A DNA stretch of 64,000 nucleotides from Streptomyces sp. MUM 2J (GTDB lineage Bacteria > Actinomycetota > Actinomycetes > Streptomycetales > Streptomycetaceae), in NCBI RefSeq assembly GCF_022414535.1, contig NZ_JADWYM010000005.1:62001-126000 (forward strand), in the 5' to 3' direction. Of this stretch, positions 25,437 through 34,667 are shown one piece after another (positions within the stretch are counted from its first letter, which is position 1; each line of letters starts with the position of its first letter). Made by a program: the position numbers and the translations under genes. The notes under the pieces were generated by a model, which had not been told where the DNA came from, did not search any database, and saw nothing but the letters and a program-made list of their open reading frames with translations.

Positions 25437-26954
25437 CTAGGACGCCGGCCGGTCGCCGCGCCGCGGCTCCAGCGGGGGCGCGGCGACGGAGCAGTGCGTG
25501 TGGCACTCCGGGTGGCGGCAGCCCGGGACCGGGCGCCGCACCGTGGTGTAGGCGAGCAGCGCCCCGACGACGAGGACGCCCGCGCAGATCGGCATGGCCC
25601 GCCGGAACGCGGCGTCGAAGGCGGACGCCGACCGGTAGGCCTCCGGGCCCATGCCGGCCAGCAGCGGCAGCGCGGCCACCGCGACCAGGCCGGCCGCCCG
25701 GGCCGCCGCGTTGTTGATGCCGCTGGCCAGGCCCGCCCGGGCGTTGTCCACGGAGGCGAGGACGGTGGCGGTCAGCGGCGCCACGAGGGTGACCATGCCG
25801 GCGCCCATGACCAGCAGCGCGGGCAGCACGTCGGTCGCGTAGTCGGCGTCGGTGCCGACCCGCAGCATCAGCAGCATCGCCGCCGCACACAGCAGGGGAC
25901 CGACGGTCAGCGGGACGCGCGGGCCGATCCGGTCGGCGAGGGCGCCGGAGCGCGCGGAGAACAGCAGCATCAGGATCGTCGTCGGCAGCAGTGCCGTACC
26001 GGCCTGGAGGGGGGAGTAGCCGCTCACGACCTGGAGCTGGAGCGCGGTGAGGAAGAAGAAGCCGGCGAAGGCCGCGTACACGCACAGGGTGACCAGGTTG
26101 ACCGCGGTGAACTGGCGGGAGGCGAAGATGCCGAGCGGCAGCATCGGGTCCGGGCGCCGCCGCTCGACCAGGACGAAGGCGACGGCCGCCAGCGGCCCGG
26201 CCACCGCGGCCACGACGACGGCGACGGACCCCTGGCGCGCCTCGATCAGCGCGTACGTCAGCAGGGCGAGCGCCAGCGCCCCCAGCGACGCGCCGAGGAC
26301 GTCGAAGCGGCCGTGGTCCCGGGTGTCGGACGACTCGGGGACGTGCCGCAGCGCCACCGGCACGCACACCAGGGCCAGGGGCACGTTGAGCAGGAAGACC
26401 CAGCGCCAGCCGGGGCCGTCCACCAGCCAGCCGCCCAGGAACGGCCCGACGGCCGCCCCGACGCCCCCGAACCCCGACCACAGGCCGACGGCCCGCCCGC
26501 GGTCGTCGGGATGGAAGGACGCCTGGATCAGGGCGAGCGAGCCCGGGGTGAGGAGCGCGCCGCCGATGCCCTGGAGGGCGCGGGCGGCGATCAGCACGAC
26601 GGCGTTCGGGGCGAGGCCGCACAGCAGCGAGGCCGCCGCGAACCACACCACGCCCAGCACGAAGATCCGGCGGCGGCCGTAGCGGTCGCCGAGCGCGCCG
26701 CCGAGGAGGATCAGGCCGGCCAGCGTGACCATGTAGGCGTTGACGGTCCACTGCAGGGCCGCCAGGCCGGTGCCCAGGTCGCGGCCGATGCGGGGCAGGG
26801 CGACGTTGACGACGGTGGAGTCCAGCAGCGCCATGCTGGAGCCGAGAACCGTCGTGAGGAGGATCCAGCGGCCCGTGGAGGCGCTGGGACCGCTCAGACG
26901 CACGGAGGCCGGGGCGGGGTGCTCCTCGGTGCCCCCGCCCCGGCCTGCCATCAC
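25437..26954 (-). CDS. MFS multidrug exporter, EmrB/QacA (DHA2) type
   Basis: 505 aa with 14 predicted membrane segments. Motif C-like LDSTVVNVALPRIGRDL in TM1, GGALGDRYGRRRIFVLG (motif A) after TM2 and LQGIGGALLTPGSLALIQ in TM4 place it in the drug:H+ antiporter-2 family. The GTG start at 26954 (ATG 26951 also possible) is only 3 nt after the fba stop, so it can be read through from fba. The cytoplasmic C-terminus contains a short Cys/His stretch (CRHPECHTHC), unusual for the family. Confidence 0.92.
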   Translation of the reverse strand: MMAGRGGGTEEHPAPASVRLSGPSASTGRWILLTTVLGSSMALLDSTVVNVALPRIGRDLGTGLAALQWTVNAYMVTLAGLILLGGALGDRYGRRRIFVLGVVWFAAASLLCGLAPNAVVLIAARALQGIGGALLTPGSLALIQASFHPDDRGRAVGLWSGFGGVGAAVGPFLGGWLVDGPGWRWVFLLNVPLALVCVPVALRHVPESSDTRDHGRFDVLGASLGALALALLTYALIEARQGSVAVVVAAVAGPLAAVAFVLVERRRPDPMLPLGIFASRQFTAVNLVTLCVYAAFAGFFFLTALQLQVVSGYSPLQAGTALLPTTILMLLFSARSGALADRIGPRVPLTVGPLLCAAAMLLMLRVGTDADYATDVLPALLVMGAGMVTLVAPLTATVLASVDNARAGLASGINNAAARAAGLVAVAALPLLAGMGPEAYRSASAFDAAFRRAMPICAGVLVVGALLAYTTVRRPVPGCRHPECHTHCSVAAPPLEPRRGDRPAS

Positions 26955-26957
26955 GTG

Positions 26958-27980
26958 CTACTTGATCTTCGTACCGGCGGAGCGGAGGCTCTGGCAGGCC
27001 TCGACGACACGCTTGGCCATGCTGGCCTCGGCCAGCTTGCCCCAGGTGCGCGGGTCGTAGGTCTTCTTGTTGCCGACCTCGCCGTCGACCTTCAGGACGC
27101 CGTCGTAGTTCTTGAACATGTGGTCGGCGACGGGACGCGTGAAGGCGTACTGCGTGTCCGTGTCGATGTTCATCTTGACGACGCCGTTCTCCAGCGCGGT
27201 GCGGATCTCCTCCACCGTGGAGCCGGAACCGCCGTGGAAGACGAAGTCGAACGGGGACGAGGTGCCGAACTTGGCGGCGACGCCGTCGCTCAGTTCCTTC
27301 AGCAGCTCCGGGCGCAGCACCACGTTGCCCGGCTTGTACACGCCGTGCACGTTGCCGAAGGAGGCGGCCAGCAGGTAGCGGCCCTTCTCGCCGAGGCCCA
27401 GCGCCTCCGCGGTGCGGATCGCGTCGTCGACCGTGGTGTACAGCGAGTCGTTGATCTCGTGCGAGACGCCGTCCTCCTCACCGCCGGTCGGGGTGATCTC
27501 GACCTCCAGGATGATCTTCGCGGCGGCGGCGCGGGCCAGCAGCTCCTGAGCGATCTCCAGGTTGTCGGCGAGGGTCTCGGCGGAGCCGTCCCACATGTGC
27601 GACTGGAACAGCGGGTTCTCGCCGCGGGCGACGCGCTCCTCGGAGACGGCGATCAGCGGGCGCACGTACCCGTCGAGCTTGTCCTTCGGGCAGTGGTCGG
27701 TGTGCAGGGCGACGGTGACGTCGTACTTCTGGGCGACGATGTGCGCGAACTCGGCCAGGGCGACCGCGCCGGTCACCATGTCCTTGCTGTGCTGGCCGCC
27801 CAGGAACTCGGCGCCACCGGTCGAGATCTGGATGATGCCGTCGCTCTCGGCCTCGGCGAAGCCGCGCAGAGCCGCGTGCAGGGTCTGCGACGAGGTGACG
27901 TTGATGGCCGGGTAGGCGAACTTGCCTGCCTTCGCCCGGTCGAGCATCTCGTTGTAGACCTCGGGGGTTGCGATGGGCAT
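26958..27980 (-). CDS. fba: Fructose-bisphosphate aldolase, class II
   Basis: 340 aa zinc aldolase of glycolysis/gluconeogenesis. Metal ligands in VALHTDHCPKDKL, the class IIA insert ITPTGGEEDGVSHE, FGNVHGVYKPGN and FVFHGGSGSTVEEI are all present, and NIDTDTQYAFTRPVADHM closes the active site. It lies downstream of pyrE on the same strand, with a hairpin between. Confidence 0.98.
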   Translation of the reverse strand: MPIATPEVYNEMLDRAKAGKFAYPAINVTSSQTLHAALRGFAEAESDGIIQISTGGAEFLGGQHSKDMVTGAVALAEFAHIVAQKYDVTVALHTDHCPKDKLDGYVRPLIAVSEERVARGENPLFQSHMWDGSAETLADNLEIAQELLARAAAAKIILEVEITPTGGEEDGVSHEINDSLYTTVDDAIRTAEALGLGEKGRYLLAASFGNVHGVYKPGNVVLRPELLKELSDGVAAKFGTSSPFDFVFHGGSGSTVEEIRTALENGVVKMNIDTDTQYAFTRPVADHMFKNYDGVLKVDGEVGNKKTYDPRTWGKLAEASMAKRVVEACQSLRSAGTKIK

Positions 27981-28042
27981 CTGTCCGCTCCTTGTATGTG
28001 CGGGTGGGCGTTCTTGGTGCTTACGGCACTGTCCAAGACCGT

Positions 28043-28066
28043 GGGGGCGACGTCATCGTCGGCCCC
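28043..28066 (-). terminator. Hairpin between pyrE and fba
   Basis: GGGGGCGACG / TCAT / CGTCGGCCCC, 10 pairs with one mismatch, 48 nt after the pyrE stop and 63 nt before fba. Confidence 0.5.
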
Positions 28067-28113
28067 ATCCTTCCAGACTCGGCCGGAAGGTCCAGGTGCC
28101 GTCCGCGGGCCGG

Positions 28114-28686
28114 TCAGTCCAGGCCCAGCTCGTCCTTGGAGTAGGCGAAGAGGTACGGAACGCCCGCACCGTCCCGGATCTTCTCCGCGGCGCCGGTGGC
28201 ACGGTCGACGATCGTCGCGACGGCCACGACCTCGGCGCCGGCCTCGCGGACCGCCTCGACGGCGGTCAGCGGGGAGCCGCCCGTGGTGGAGGTGTCCTCG
28301 ACGACGAGCACGCGGCGGCCGGCGATGTCCGGGCCCTCCACGCGTCGCTGGAGGCCGTGCGCCTTGGCGGCCTTGCGGACGACGAAGGCGTCCAGGCGCC
28401 TGCCGCGGGTGGCGGCGGCGTGCAGCATCGCGGCGGCGACCGGGTCGGCGCCCATGGTGAGACCACCCACCGCGTCGAACTCCAGGTCGGCGGTGAGGTC
28501 CAGCAGCACCTGGCCGACCAGCGGGGCGGCCTCGCCGTCCAGGGTGACGCGGCGCAGGTCGACGTAGTAGTCGGCCTCCAGGCCCGACGACAGGGTCACC
28601 CTGCCGTGCACCACGGCCTTGTCCTTGATCTGCTGCAGCAGCGCGCCGCGCGTGCCGTGCGGCGTTGTTCCGTTGACGTCCGTCAT
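28114..28686 (-). CDS. pyrE: Orotate phosphoribosyltransferase
   Basis: 190 aa. It joins orotate and PRPP to OMP in pyrimidine synthesis. The PRPP loop VLVVEDTSTTGGSPLTAVEA is intact, preceded by GRVTLSSGLEADYYVDLRR (substrate loop) and GGLTMGADPVAAAMLHAAA. Its start lies 10 nt after the epimerase-like gene's stop, suggesting joint transcription. Confidence 0.96.
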   Translation of the reverse strand: MTDVNGTTPHGTRGALLQQIKDKAVVHGRVTLSSGLEADYYVDLRRVTLDGEAAPLVGQVLLDLTADLEFDAVGGLTMGADPVAAAMLHAAATRGRRLDAFVVRKAAKAHGLQRRVEGPDIAGRRVLVVEDTSTTGGSPLTAVEAVREAGAEVVAVATIVDRATGAAEKIRDGAGVPYLFAYSKDELGLD

Positions 28687-28696
28687 GTCTGTCAGC

Positions 28697-29485
28697 TTAA
28701 GGGCGGAGCCAGCTCCAGGTCGTGGCGGCCTCCAGCGGCTCCAGCGGTGTGACCAGCCGGGGGAGGGTGTTCAGGCCGTTGGGCGGACCGGTCTGCGGCT
28801 CCACGCAGACCGCCTCCGCCTGCTCGTCGTAGACGACCACCCACTCCTGGCGGCTGGTGACCCTCAGCTCCAGGCGGCCCGGCCAGGTCAGCGTCACGTC
28901 GACGCCGCCGGGCATGCCGAAGCAGTCGTCCCAGGGCCCGGGCTGCGGGGCGGTCCGATGACCGGTGGGCAGGTGGTCGTCGCCGCGCTCCTCCTGCCAG
29001 GCGGGCGCGAAGTCGATCTCCGCGTCGACCCCGCCGAGGTTCCGGTTGAACCAGGGGTGCCAGCCGATCTGGGCCGGGAAGGAGGAGTCGATCGTCTCCA
29101 CGGACATCGTCAGCGTCAGCGAGTCGGGGGTCAGGGCGACGGCCTGGGTGACGCGGCCGGGGTAGGGCCAGGGTTCGACCAGGTCGAACGTGATCACCGC
29201 CTCGTCCTGCGCCCGGCGGGCGACGCGCCAGGCTCCGTCGCGGGCCGTGCCGTGGATCGCGTGCGGCGGGGAGTTGAGCGGCATCCGGTGGGTGGCGGCG
29301 CCGTCCTGGAACTTCCCGTCCCGGATCCGCCCGCACCAGGGCACCATCGGGAAGCAGCCGAACCGCTCGCCCTGGCGAAGCAGTTCGACGCCGTCGACGC
29401 GCAGCCCGGCGATCCGCCCGCCGTTCCCGGGCGCCACTACCGCTTCCGCGTCACCCGCGGTCAGTGTGATGTCTTCGTCACTCAC
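28697..29485 (-). CDS. Aldose 1-epimerase family protein
   Basis: 262 aa galactose-mutarotase fold. Catalytic candidates: His in PHAIHGTARDGAW, His in IGWHPWFNRNLGGVD and Glu in AVCVEPQTGPPNGLN. Other sugar-binding residues are spread as in YeaD/GalM-type proteins. It interconverts anomers of a hexose or hexose phosphate; the precise sugar is unclear. It probably shares an operon with pyrE. Confidence 0.9.
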   Translation of the reverse strand: MSDEDITLTAGDAEAVVAPGNGGRIAGLRVDGVELLRQGERFGCFPMVPWCGRIRDGKFQDGAATHRMPLNSPPHAIHGTARDGAWRVARRAQDEAVITFDLVEPWPYPGRVTQAVALTPDSLTLTMSVETIDSSFPAQIGWHPWFNRNLGGVDAEIDFAPAWQEERGDDHLPTGHRTAPQPGPWDDCFGMPGGVDVTLTWPGRLELRVTSRQEWVVVYDEQAEAVCVEPQTGPPNGLNTLPRLVTPLEPLEAATTWSWLRP

Positions 29486-29523
29486 GGGACGACCCTACTG
29501 GCCCGGCGGCGGTCAGGGACGGC

Positions 29524-30471
29524 TCAACGCCGCTTGCGCAGCACCCGTCCCACCACGACCGCGGAGGCCACCGCGGCCACCGCGGCCGGCACCGCCCAGC
29601 GCAGCGCCGACACGGGGGAGACCGGCTGCGGTGCCGGCACGGGCGCGTACCGTCCGCGCGGCGGTGCGTGGTCGACCTCCTCGGCGCTCCGGCCGATCAT
29701 CGTCCGGCGCGCGTGGGCGGCCTCGGCGACGGCTCTGCCGTCGTCCGCCGCCGGGTCCGGCGACGGGGGCACCTCGGCGTCGGAGAGGGGGGTGCCGTCA
29801 CCGGCGTCCCCGGTGGCCGGGCCCTCCGCGGCGTCCGGGGCCTCTGCGGCCTCCGGGTGGTCCTCGCCCGCCGGGCTCCGCGAGGCCTGTCCGGCGTCCC
29901 CGGCCTCTCCGCCCGGGCCCGGCGCCGGCGCGTCGTCCGCGTCCGGCGTCGTCTCGAAGTCGCTGGTCGCCGCCGCCTCGAACTCCCCCGCGGACAGCAG
30001 CTCGGGCGACTCGGCCTCCCCGGCACCGGCGTGCCCCGGCTGCCGGGCGGCCGCCTCCTGACCCAGGCGCTCGACGAAGCGGTTCAGCAGCCGGGCCACC
30101 GCCCCGGCGACCTCCTCCACGGGCAGCTCGGTGACCCGGCCGCCGGCCGTCGCCGTACCGCCGAAGGAGACGAGGGTGCCGCCCTCCGCATCGCGCAGCC
30201 GCACCGTGAGGGCGAGCTTCACCGTCCCGCTCCCGCGGGCCTCGCCGGCGTCGCCCTCGACGTGGTGGGAGCCGTCGTCCCGGGCGGTGATCCGCAGGGC
30301 GCCCCGGTAGGTGATGCTGTGGCCGCCGATGCGCAGCTTGAGCCGTCCGGCCAGAGGCGCGCCGCCGGCGTCCTGCTGGAGCCCGGGAACGGCCCGGGCC
30401 ACGCGCGCGGGGTCGGCCAGCACCGCTCTCAGCCGCTCGCCGGGCACCGGAACGAACACCTCATGCTCCAT
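29524..30471 (-). CDS. SRPBCC (CoxG-like) protein with C-terminal membrane anchor
   Basis: 315 aa from the ATG at 30471 (M-E-H-E-V-F-V-P-V-P-G), where similarity to the START/CoxG fold begins. The lipid-pocket domain covers about residues 1-145 (RLKLRIGGHSITYRGAL; GTVKLALTVRL; LLNRFVERLGQEA). A long acidic Ala/Glu/Pro-rich spacer follows. The end is one membrane segment with a basic tail (AVVVGRVLRKRR). The family is found with CO dehydrogenase or as lipid/quinone binders. No cox genes are nearby, so the role is unknown. Confidence 0.85.
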   Translation of the reverse strand: MEHEVFVPVPGERLRAVLADPARVARAVPGLQQDAGGAPLAGRLKLRIGGHSITYRGALRITARDDGSHHVEGDAGEARGSGTVKLALTVRLRDAEGGTLVSFGGTATAGGRVTELPVEEVAGAVARLLNRFVERLGQEAAARQPGHAGAGEAESPELLSAGEFEAAATSDFETTPDADDAPAPGPGGEAGDAGQASRSPAGEDHPEAAEAPDAAEGPATGDAGDGTPLSDAEVPPSPDPAADDGRAVAEAAHARRTMIGRSAEEVDHAPPRGRYAPVPAPQPVSPVSALRWAVPAAVAAVASAVVVGRVLRKRR

Positions 30472-30542
30472 GGCGCGGACTCTACCCAGCGACGGCACGG
30501 AGCACCCTCACCCGGACGCCGATTCGTGCGCGCATTCGGGGG

Positions 30543-32180
30543 TCAGTAGCGCGGATGCACCAGCGTCGACACCCGCAGCCCCCGGATCCGGGTCCGCTCG
30601 GCCGCCCGCGCGTCCGCCGCCAGCCCGGCCGTGGTCAGGGTGCGCGGCGGCGGCTCGCCGGGGGCGAGCCCGAGGGCGGGCCGCCGGCCGGCGGCGGCGA
30701 GGACGAACCCCCAGTCGTGCGGCGCGCGGGAGGTGCCGGCGGCCCGGTCGGGCCCGGTGGCGAAGCCCGCGTCGCGGGCGGCGACCCGGTAGGTGGAGAC
30801 CCGCAGGCCGGCGGCGCGGATCGTCGTCGCGGCGGTCCAGAACGCCCGCGGCCGGGAGGACACCCGCCCGGCGTGCACGGCGAGCCGGCCGCCGGGGGCG
30901 AGCACACGCCGCGCCAGTCCGTAGAACTCCTGCGAGTACAGCTTCGTGCTGGCGGTGATGCCCGGGTCGGGCAGGTCGCAGACGACGACGTCGTACGAGG
31001 CCCTCGGCGCGGTGCGCAGCCACGTGAAGGCGTCGGCGATCGCGACGTGGACGCGCGCGTCGCCGAAGGCGTGCTCGTTGAGCCGGGACAGCGCGGGGTC
31101 GGTGCGGGCCAGCCGGACCACGCCCGCGTCGAGTTCGACGACGTCGACCCGGCGCACCCGCGGGTGCCGCAGCACTTCCCGCGCGGCCAGTCCGTCGCCG
31201 CCGCCGAGGATCAGCACACGCGCGTGCGGGCCGTTCATCGCGGGGTGGACGAGCGCCTCGTGATAGCGGCGCTCGTCACGCCCGCCCACCCGGAGCCGGC
31301 CGTCGAGGAAGAGGTCGAGGGGCCGGCCGCGGGTGCCGCCGGTGAGAACGACCTCCTGGACGTCGGTCTGACGGGCGACGCGGACGTCGTCGCCGTAGAC
31401 CGCATGTCGCGCGGCCCGTTCGAAGTCGTCGACGAGGGCGGCGGCACAGGCGAGGACGCCGAGCACCGCGAGGTTGGCGGTGAGCAGGATCCAGCGGGCC
31501 CGGGGGCCGAGGTCGCGGCGGAAGAGGCCCAGAACGAGGGAGCCCCCGGCGACGACGTTGACGGCCCCGGTCAGCAGGGAACTGGTCAACTGGCCCAGGA
31601 AGGGCAGCAGGAGGAAGGGGAAGGCGAGGCCGCCGACGAGTGCGCCGACGTAGTCCGCGGCGAACAGGTCGGCCACCGCACCGCCCGCGTCCTGCCGGCG
31701 GACGCGCTGGATCAGTTCCATCAGCAACGGCACCTCGGCACCGATGAGCAGACCGATGGCGAGGGAGAAGGCGACGAGCAGGCAGCGCGGGCCGCTCGCC
31801 CACAGGCCTCCCCAGTTGCCGGTCCAGGCGAAGACGGCGTACAGCGCGAGCGCGCTGCACCCGCCGACCAGGGCGAGGAGTGCCTCCAGGGCGGCGAAAC
31901 CGGTGGCCGCGTGCCGGCGCAGTCGCTTGGCCGCCAGCGAGCCGATGCCCATCGCGAACACCATGACCGACAGCACCACGGACGCCTGGGTGACCGAGTC
32001 ACCGATCAGGTAGGAGGCCAGGGCGACGAGTTCGAGCTCGTACACCAGACCGCAGGCGGCACAGACGAACACGCACGCCAGCACGAGGAACCGTCCCGTG
32101 CCCGGACGGACGGGCAGCCGCGCGGGGCCGCCCCAGGGCGGCGTGTTGCCGGGCGGGGCGGGCGCGTGCGGTTCGATCAC
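30543..32180 (-). CDS. Spermidine-synthase-like membrane protein
   Basis: 545 aa. The N-terminal half has about seven membrane segments (starting [20 protein letters not shown]). The C-terminal half is a polyamine-synthase fold: [20 protein letters not shown] binds the nucleotide, [15 protein letters not shown] follows, and the catalytic Asp lies in [10 protein letters not shown]. Fusion of a membrane domain to this fold is common in actinobacteria. Some related proteins make branched or unusual polyamines; product here unknown. Confidence 0.9.
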   Translation of the reverse strand: MIEPHAPAPPGNTPPWGGPARLPVRPGTGRFLVLACVFVCAACGLVYELELVALASYLIGDSVTQASVVLSVMVFAMGIGSLAAKRLRRHAATGFAALEALLALVGGCSALALYAVFAWTGNWGGLWASGPRCLLVAFSLAIGLLIGAEVPLLMELIQRVRRQDAGGAVADLFAADYVGALVGGLAFPFLLLPFLGQLTSSLLTGAVNVVAGGSLVLGLFRRDLGPRARWILLTANLAVLGVLACAAALVDDFERAARHAVYGDDVRVARQTDVQEVVLTGGTRGRPLDLFLDGRLRVGGRDERRYHEALVHPAMNGPHARVLILGGGDGLAAREVLRHPRVRRVDVVELDAGVVRLARTDPALSRLNEHAFGDARVHVAIADAFTWLRTAPRASYDVVVCDLPDPGITASTKLYSQEFYGLARRVLAPGGRLAVHAGRVSSRPRAFWTAATTIRAAGLRVSTYRVAARDAGFATGPDRAAGTSRAPHDWGFVLAAAGRRPALGLAPGEPPPRTLTTAGLAADARAAERTRIRGLRVSTLVHPRY

Positions 32181-32309
32181 GAAAGCGACGTTACGTCACG
32201 CCTCTGGGACGCTACGTCACCCACACGTGTGGAACTGGGAGTTGGCGCTCCACCGAGGTTTGCGCCCGGCGCACCCGCGAGGGCCCGCCACGCACCCCGG
32301 CGGGCACCG

Positions 32310-32828
32310 TCACAGCGGGGCCGGCACCCGCGCGCCCACCCGCGTCCGCGTCGCCACGAGCTGCCCGTCCTGCGGGTAGGCGTGCCAGGTGCGCCAGTGC
32401 ACATGCTCGCCCTGCCGCTGCGCGAGCAACGCGGTGAACGCGTGCGGGCTGCCGGGGAAGACCCCGGCAAGGCCGTTGGGGTGGTCGGCGACGAGGGCGA
32501 GGAGTTCCTGCGCACGCCCGGCGAACGAGCCCGGCGAGAGCACTTCCACCCGCGCCGCGAACTCGTACTCCCAGTCGCCCACCCGCTTGGCCACGCCCAG
32601 CGGGAGGGGCGTGCTGCTGCCGGGAATGCAGGCCACCGTCTCCGAGCAGGTGCCCCGCTCCTCCTCCAGCAGCACCTGGTGGGATGCGCCGAGCAGCCGC
32701 AGCTGAAGTCTCGTGTCCGCCAGTTCGAGATCGAGCGTGGCCAGCGCGGGGAGCGGTTCGCGCCCCAGGGCCCAGGCCAGGTCGGCCGCGCGCGTGTCGG
32801 TGTAGGAGGTGTTCAGGGTCGTGAGCAT
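32310..32828 (-). CDS. DUF2617 family protein
   Basis: 172 aa, soluble. It matches actinobacterial DUF2617: early LNTSYTDTRAADLAWALG, then LRLLGASHQVLLEE, YEFAARVEVLSPGSFAGRA and the C-terminal HVHWRTWHAYPQDGQLVATR. Function unknown. It is followed at 130 nt by the spermidine-synthase-like gene, both on the minus strand. Confidence 0.85.
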   Translation of the reverse strand: MLTTLNTSYTDTRAADLAWALGREPLPALATLDLELADTRLQLRLLGASHQVLLEEERGTCSETVACIPGSSTPLPLGVAKRVGDWEYEFAARVEVLSPGSFAGRAQELLALVADHPNGLAGVFPGSPHAFTALLAQRQGEHVHWRTWHAYPQDGQLVATRTRVGARVPAPL

Positions 32829-32976
32829 GGATCGGCTCCGCTAGAACGCAAAGAGGAGGGCGTTGGTCCGGCACACCCCGGTCGATACCGGGAGATCGGC
32901 CCGGTCAACCCAGTCGGGGAGGCATCCGCGCAAGACGTCCGAGGGGCTGGGGTGGTGTTTTAGAGGGAATCATGAA

Positions 32977-33000
32977 CTGTGGCGCTGCCACAGCGTTTTT
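32977..33000 (+). terminator. Plus-strand hairpin followed by T5
   Basis: CTGTGGC / GCT / GCCACAG, then CG and TTTTT. This is textbook intrinsic-terminator form on the plus strand, but no plus-strand gene ends nearby; a short RNA or a fortuitous palindrome (operator for DUF2617) are options. Confidence 0.5.
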
Positions 33001-33115
33001 ACCCAACTTCGGAGGGTTTCCATCCCTCAGAGGGCTGCACAGCTCAACTGTTCAACCAGGGAGTGCGCCCCCTCATACCCGCCAGCGCCCCCGCGCATCG
33101 GGGCCGGGAACACGA

Positions 33116-33148
33116 CCGCGGGGTCCGGCCCAGGCCCGGACCCCGCGG
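33116..33148 (-). terminator. Perfect 13-bp hairpin after the Cys-rich gene
   Basis: CCGCGGGGTCCGG / 7-nt loop / CCGGACCCCGCGG, 42 nt beyond the stop of the minus-strand gene at 33191. Confidence 0.75.
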
Positions 33149-33190
33149 TTCGGATGCGGTTCCCCCTTGCTGGAGCTCAGCTGCCCCGTG

Positions 33191-33532
33191 TCAGCTGCCT
33201 CCCCCGCATCCGCTCCCGCAGGACGACCCGCCTCCGCAGGACGAGCCGCTACCGCAGGACGAGCCACCACCGCAGGAGTGACCGGAGTGACCGGAGTGGC
33301 CCGAATGACCCGAGCCGCCGCTGTCGTTCGAGGACGAGCCGCACGACACGCCACCCCCGCCCGCCCCGCCGGCCCACCAGCTGTTGCGGCCGGAGCTGCG
33401 GCTGTACGCCCGGCCGGACCCACGCCGGGCACCCTTCCGGTACGCCCGGGCGCCGCGCCCGCTGCGCGCGCCGGAGACGACCGCCGCGACCAGCACGACG
33501 ACGACCACTGCCAGGATGATGCCGCTGAACAT
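33191..33532 (-). CDS. Small membrane protein with Cys/Gly/Ser/His repeats
   Basis: 113 aa from the ATG at 33532 with GGAGG 10 nt upstream. One membrane segment (residues 4-22, GIILAVVVVVLVAAVVS) is followed by a basic Arg/Tyr/Ser region. The last ~55 residues are low complexity: four S-G-H units, then CGGGSSCGSG-type repeats with six Cys spaced 5-10 residues apart. The DNA repeats are correspondingly tandem. Metal binding by the His/Cys tail or an exported Cys-rich surface peptide are possible. No known family recognised. Confidence 0.75.
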   Translation of the reverse strand: MFSGIILAVVVVVLVAAVVSGARSGRGARAYRKGARRGSGRAYSRSSGRNSWWAGGAGGGGVSCGSSSNDSGGSGHSGHSGHSGHSCGGGSSCGSGSSCGGGSSCGSGCGGGS

Positions 33533-33671
33533 GACGTCACCCTCCTTCCGAATCCTTCGAAAGCCCCCCGAAGCAGCCCCCGTGGGTGCCTCGCGCCCTG
33601 CGTGAACGGGAGATGCCCGCGCACCGCGCGTCCCAAAGCAGAGTTGAGGAACTCCAGAGCTTCGGAGCACG

Positions 33672-34435
33672 ATGGCCCGCATGACCACCACGCCGCGCCC
33701 CCTCCTCAACCGGCGCCTCGCCGAGTCCGGGACGACGATCTTCGCAGAGATGTCCGCCTGGCCGTGAGCACCGGCTCCATCAACCTCGGCCAGGGCTTTC
33801 CCGACACCGACGGCCCCGAGGAGATCCGCGAGGCAGCGGTGCGGGCACTGCGCGACGGGCGCGGCAGCCAGTATCCGCCGGGCCCGGGCGTGCCCGAGCT
33901 GCGCACCGCGGTCGCGGCGCACCAGCGACGCCGGTACGGGCTGGCCTTCGACCCGGACACCGAGGTCCTGGTCACCGCGGGCGCCACGGAGGCGATCGCC
34001 GCGGCGCTGCTCGCGCTGCTGGAGCCGGGCGACGAGGTCGTGGCGCTGGAGCCGTACTACGACTCCTACGCGGCCGGCATCGCCATGGCGGACGGGCGGC
34101 GGGTGCCGGTCACCCTGCGCCCGCACGAGGGCGCCTTCCGCCTGGACCCGGACGAGCTGCGCGCCGCGGTCACCGACCGCACCCGGCTGCTGCTGATCAG
34201 CACGCCGCACCATCCGACCGGCACGGTCCTCACCCGCCAGGAGCTGACCGCGATCGCCGAGCTGGCGGTGGAGCGGGACCTGCTGGTGGTGACCGACGAG
34301 GTGTACGAGCACCTGGTCTTCGACGACGTCGAACACGTGCCGCTGGCGACCCTGCCGGGCATGCGGGAGCGGACGGTCACGATCGGGTCTGCGGGCAAGA
34401 CCTTCTCCTTCACCGGCTGGAAGGTGGGCTGGGTC
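33672..34435 (+). pseudogene. N-terminal part of a broken aspartate aminotransferase-like gene
   Basis: Starting at ATG 33672 or 33681, the frame reads L-L-N-R-R-L-A-E-S-G-T-T-I-F-A-E-M-S-A and hits a TGA at 33765. One base is missing near 33758, since the next frame continues LAVSTGSINLGQGFPDTDGP without a gap. From there class I aminotransferase sequence runs through VTAGATEAIAAALLALLEPG, STPHHPTGTVLTRQEL and VVTDEVYEHLVFDD to the PLP lysine in GSAGKTFSFTGWKVGWV. It stops abruptly at 34435. The missing small domain reappears at 39303-39550. Confidence 0.88.
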
Positions 34436-34667
34436 AAGCCCTCTTCGCCTACCTGTTCGCCGGCAAGCTGACCATGCGCAGGTACAACGTCACGCCCTGC
34501 CCCTAGCAGCCCGGAGCAGGGCGGAAGTCAATGAGACGCGGTTCCTCTGAAGGGAACGGTTGAGCCGGAGGAACGATCAACCCAGCTCTTGGAGATACTG
34601 AAAACGACCTCTGAAGGCGCCGCACGACCCGTCCGACCTGCGACCGGACGGGCCATCAAGCGGCAGG
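34436..34667. other. Junction segment next to the broken aminotransferase
   Basis: From 34439 one frame reads A-L-F-A-Y-L-F-A-G-K-L-T-M-R-R-Y-N-V-T-P then CP-stop (34506), apparently the tail of an unrecognised gene joined to the aminotransferase break. The rest is non-coding and less GC-rich. Confidence 0.4.
34628..34652 (-). terminator. Hairpin after the RlpA-like gene
   Basis: CCCGTCCG / 9-nt loop / CGGACGGG, 16 nt beyond the stop at 34668 on the minus strand. Confidence 0.6.

Larger units (their letters stand above)
32829..33190. other. Intergenic region with two strong hairpins
   Basis: No gene seen. It holds a plus-strand hairpin with a T-run (32977-33000) and the terminator of the Cys-rich gene (33116-33148), plus the promoter region of DUF2617. 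Confidence 0.6.

Noticed and set aside
25494-28460. 988-codon plus-strand frame over MFS/fba/pyrE
   Set aside because: Antisense to three well-supported genes; no family features.
33191-33330. Tandem repeats considered as CRISPR or VNTR array
   Set aside because: They are codon repeats within the Cys/Gly/Ser/His tail; no spacers.
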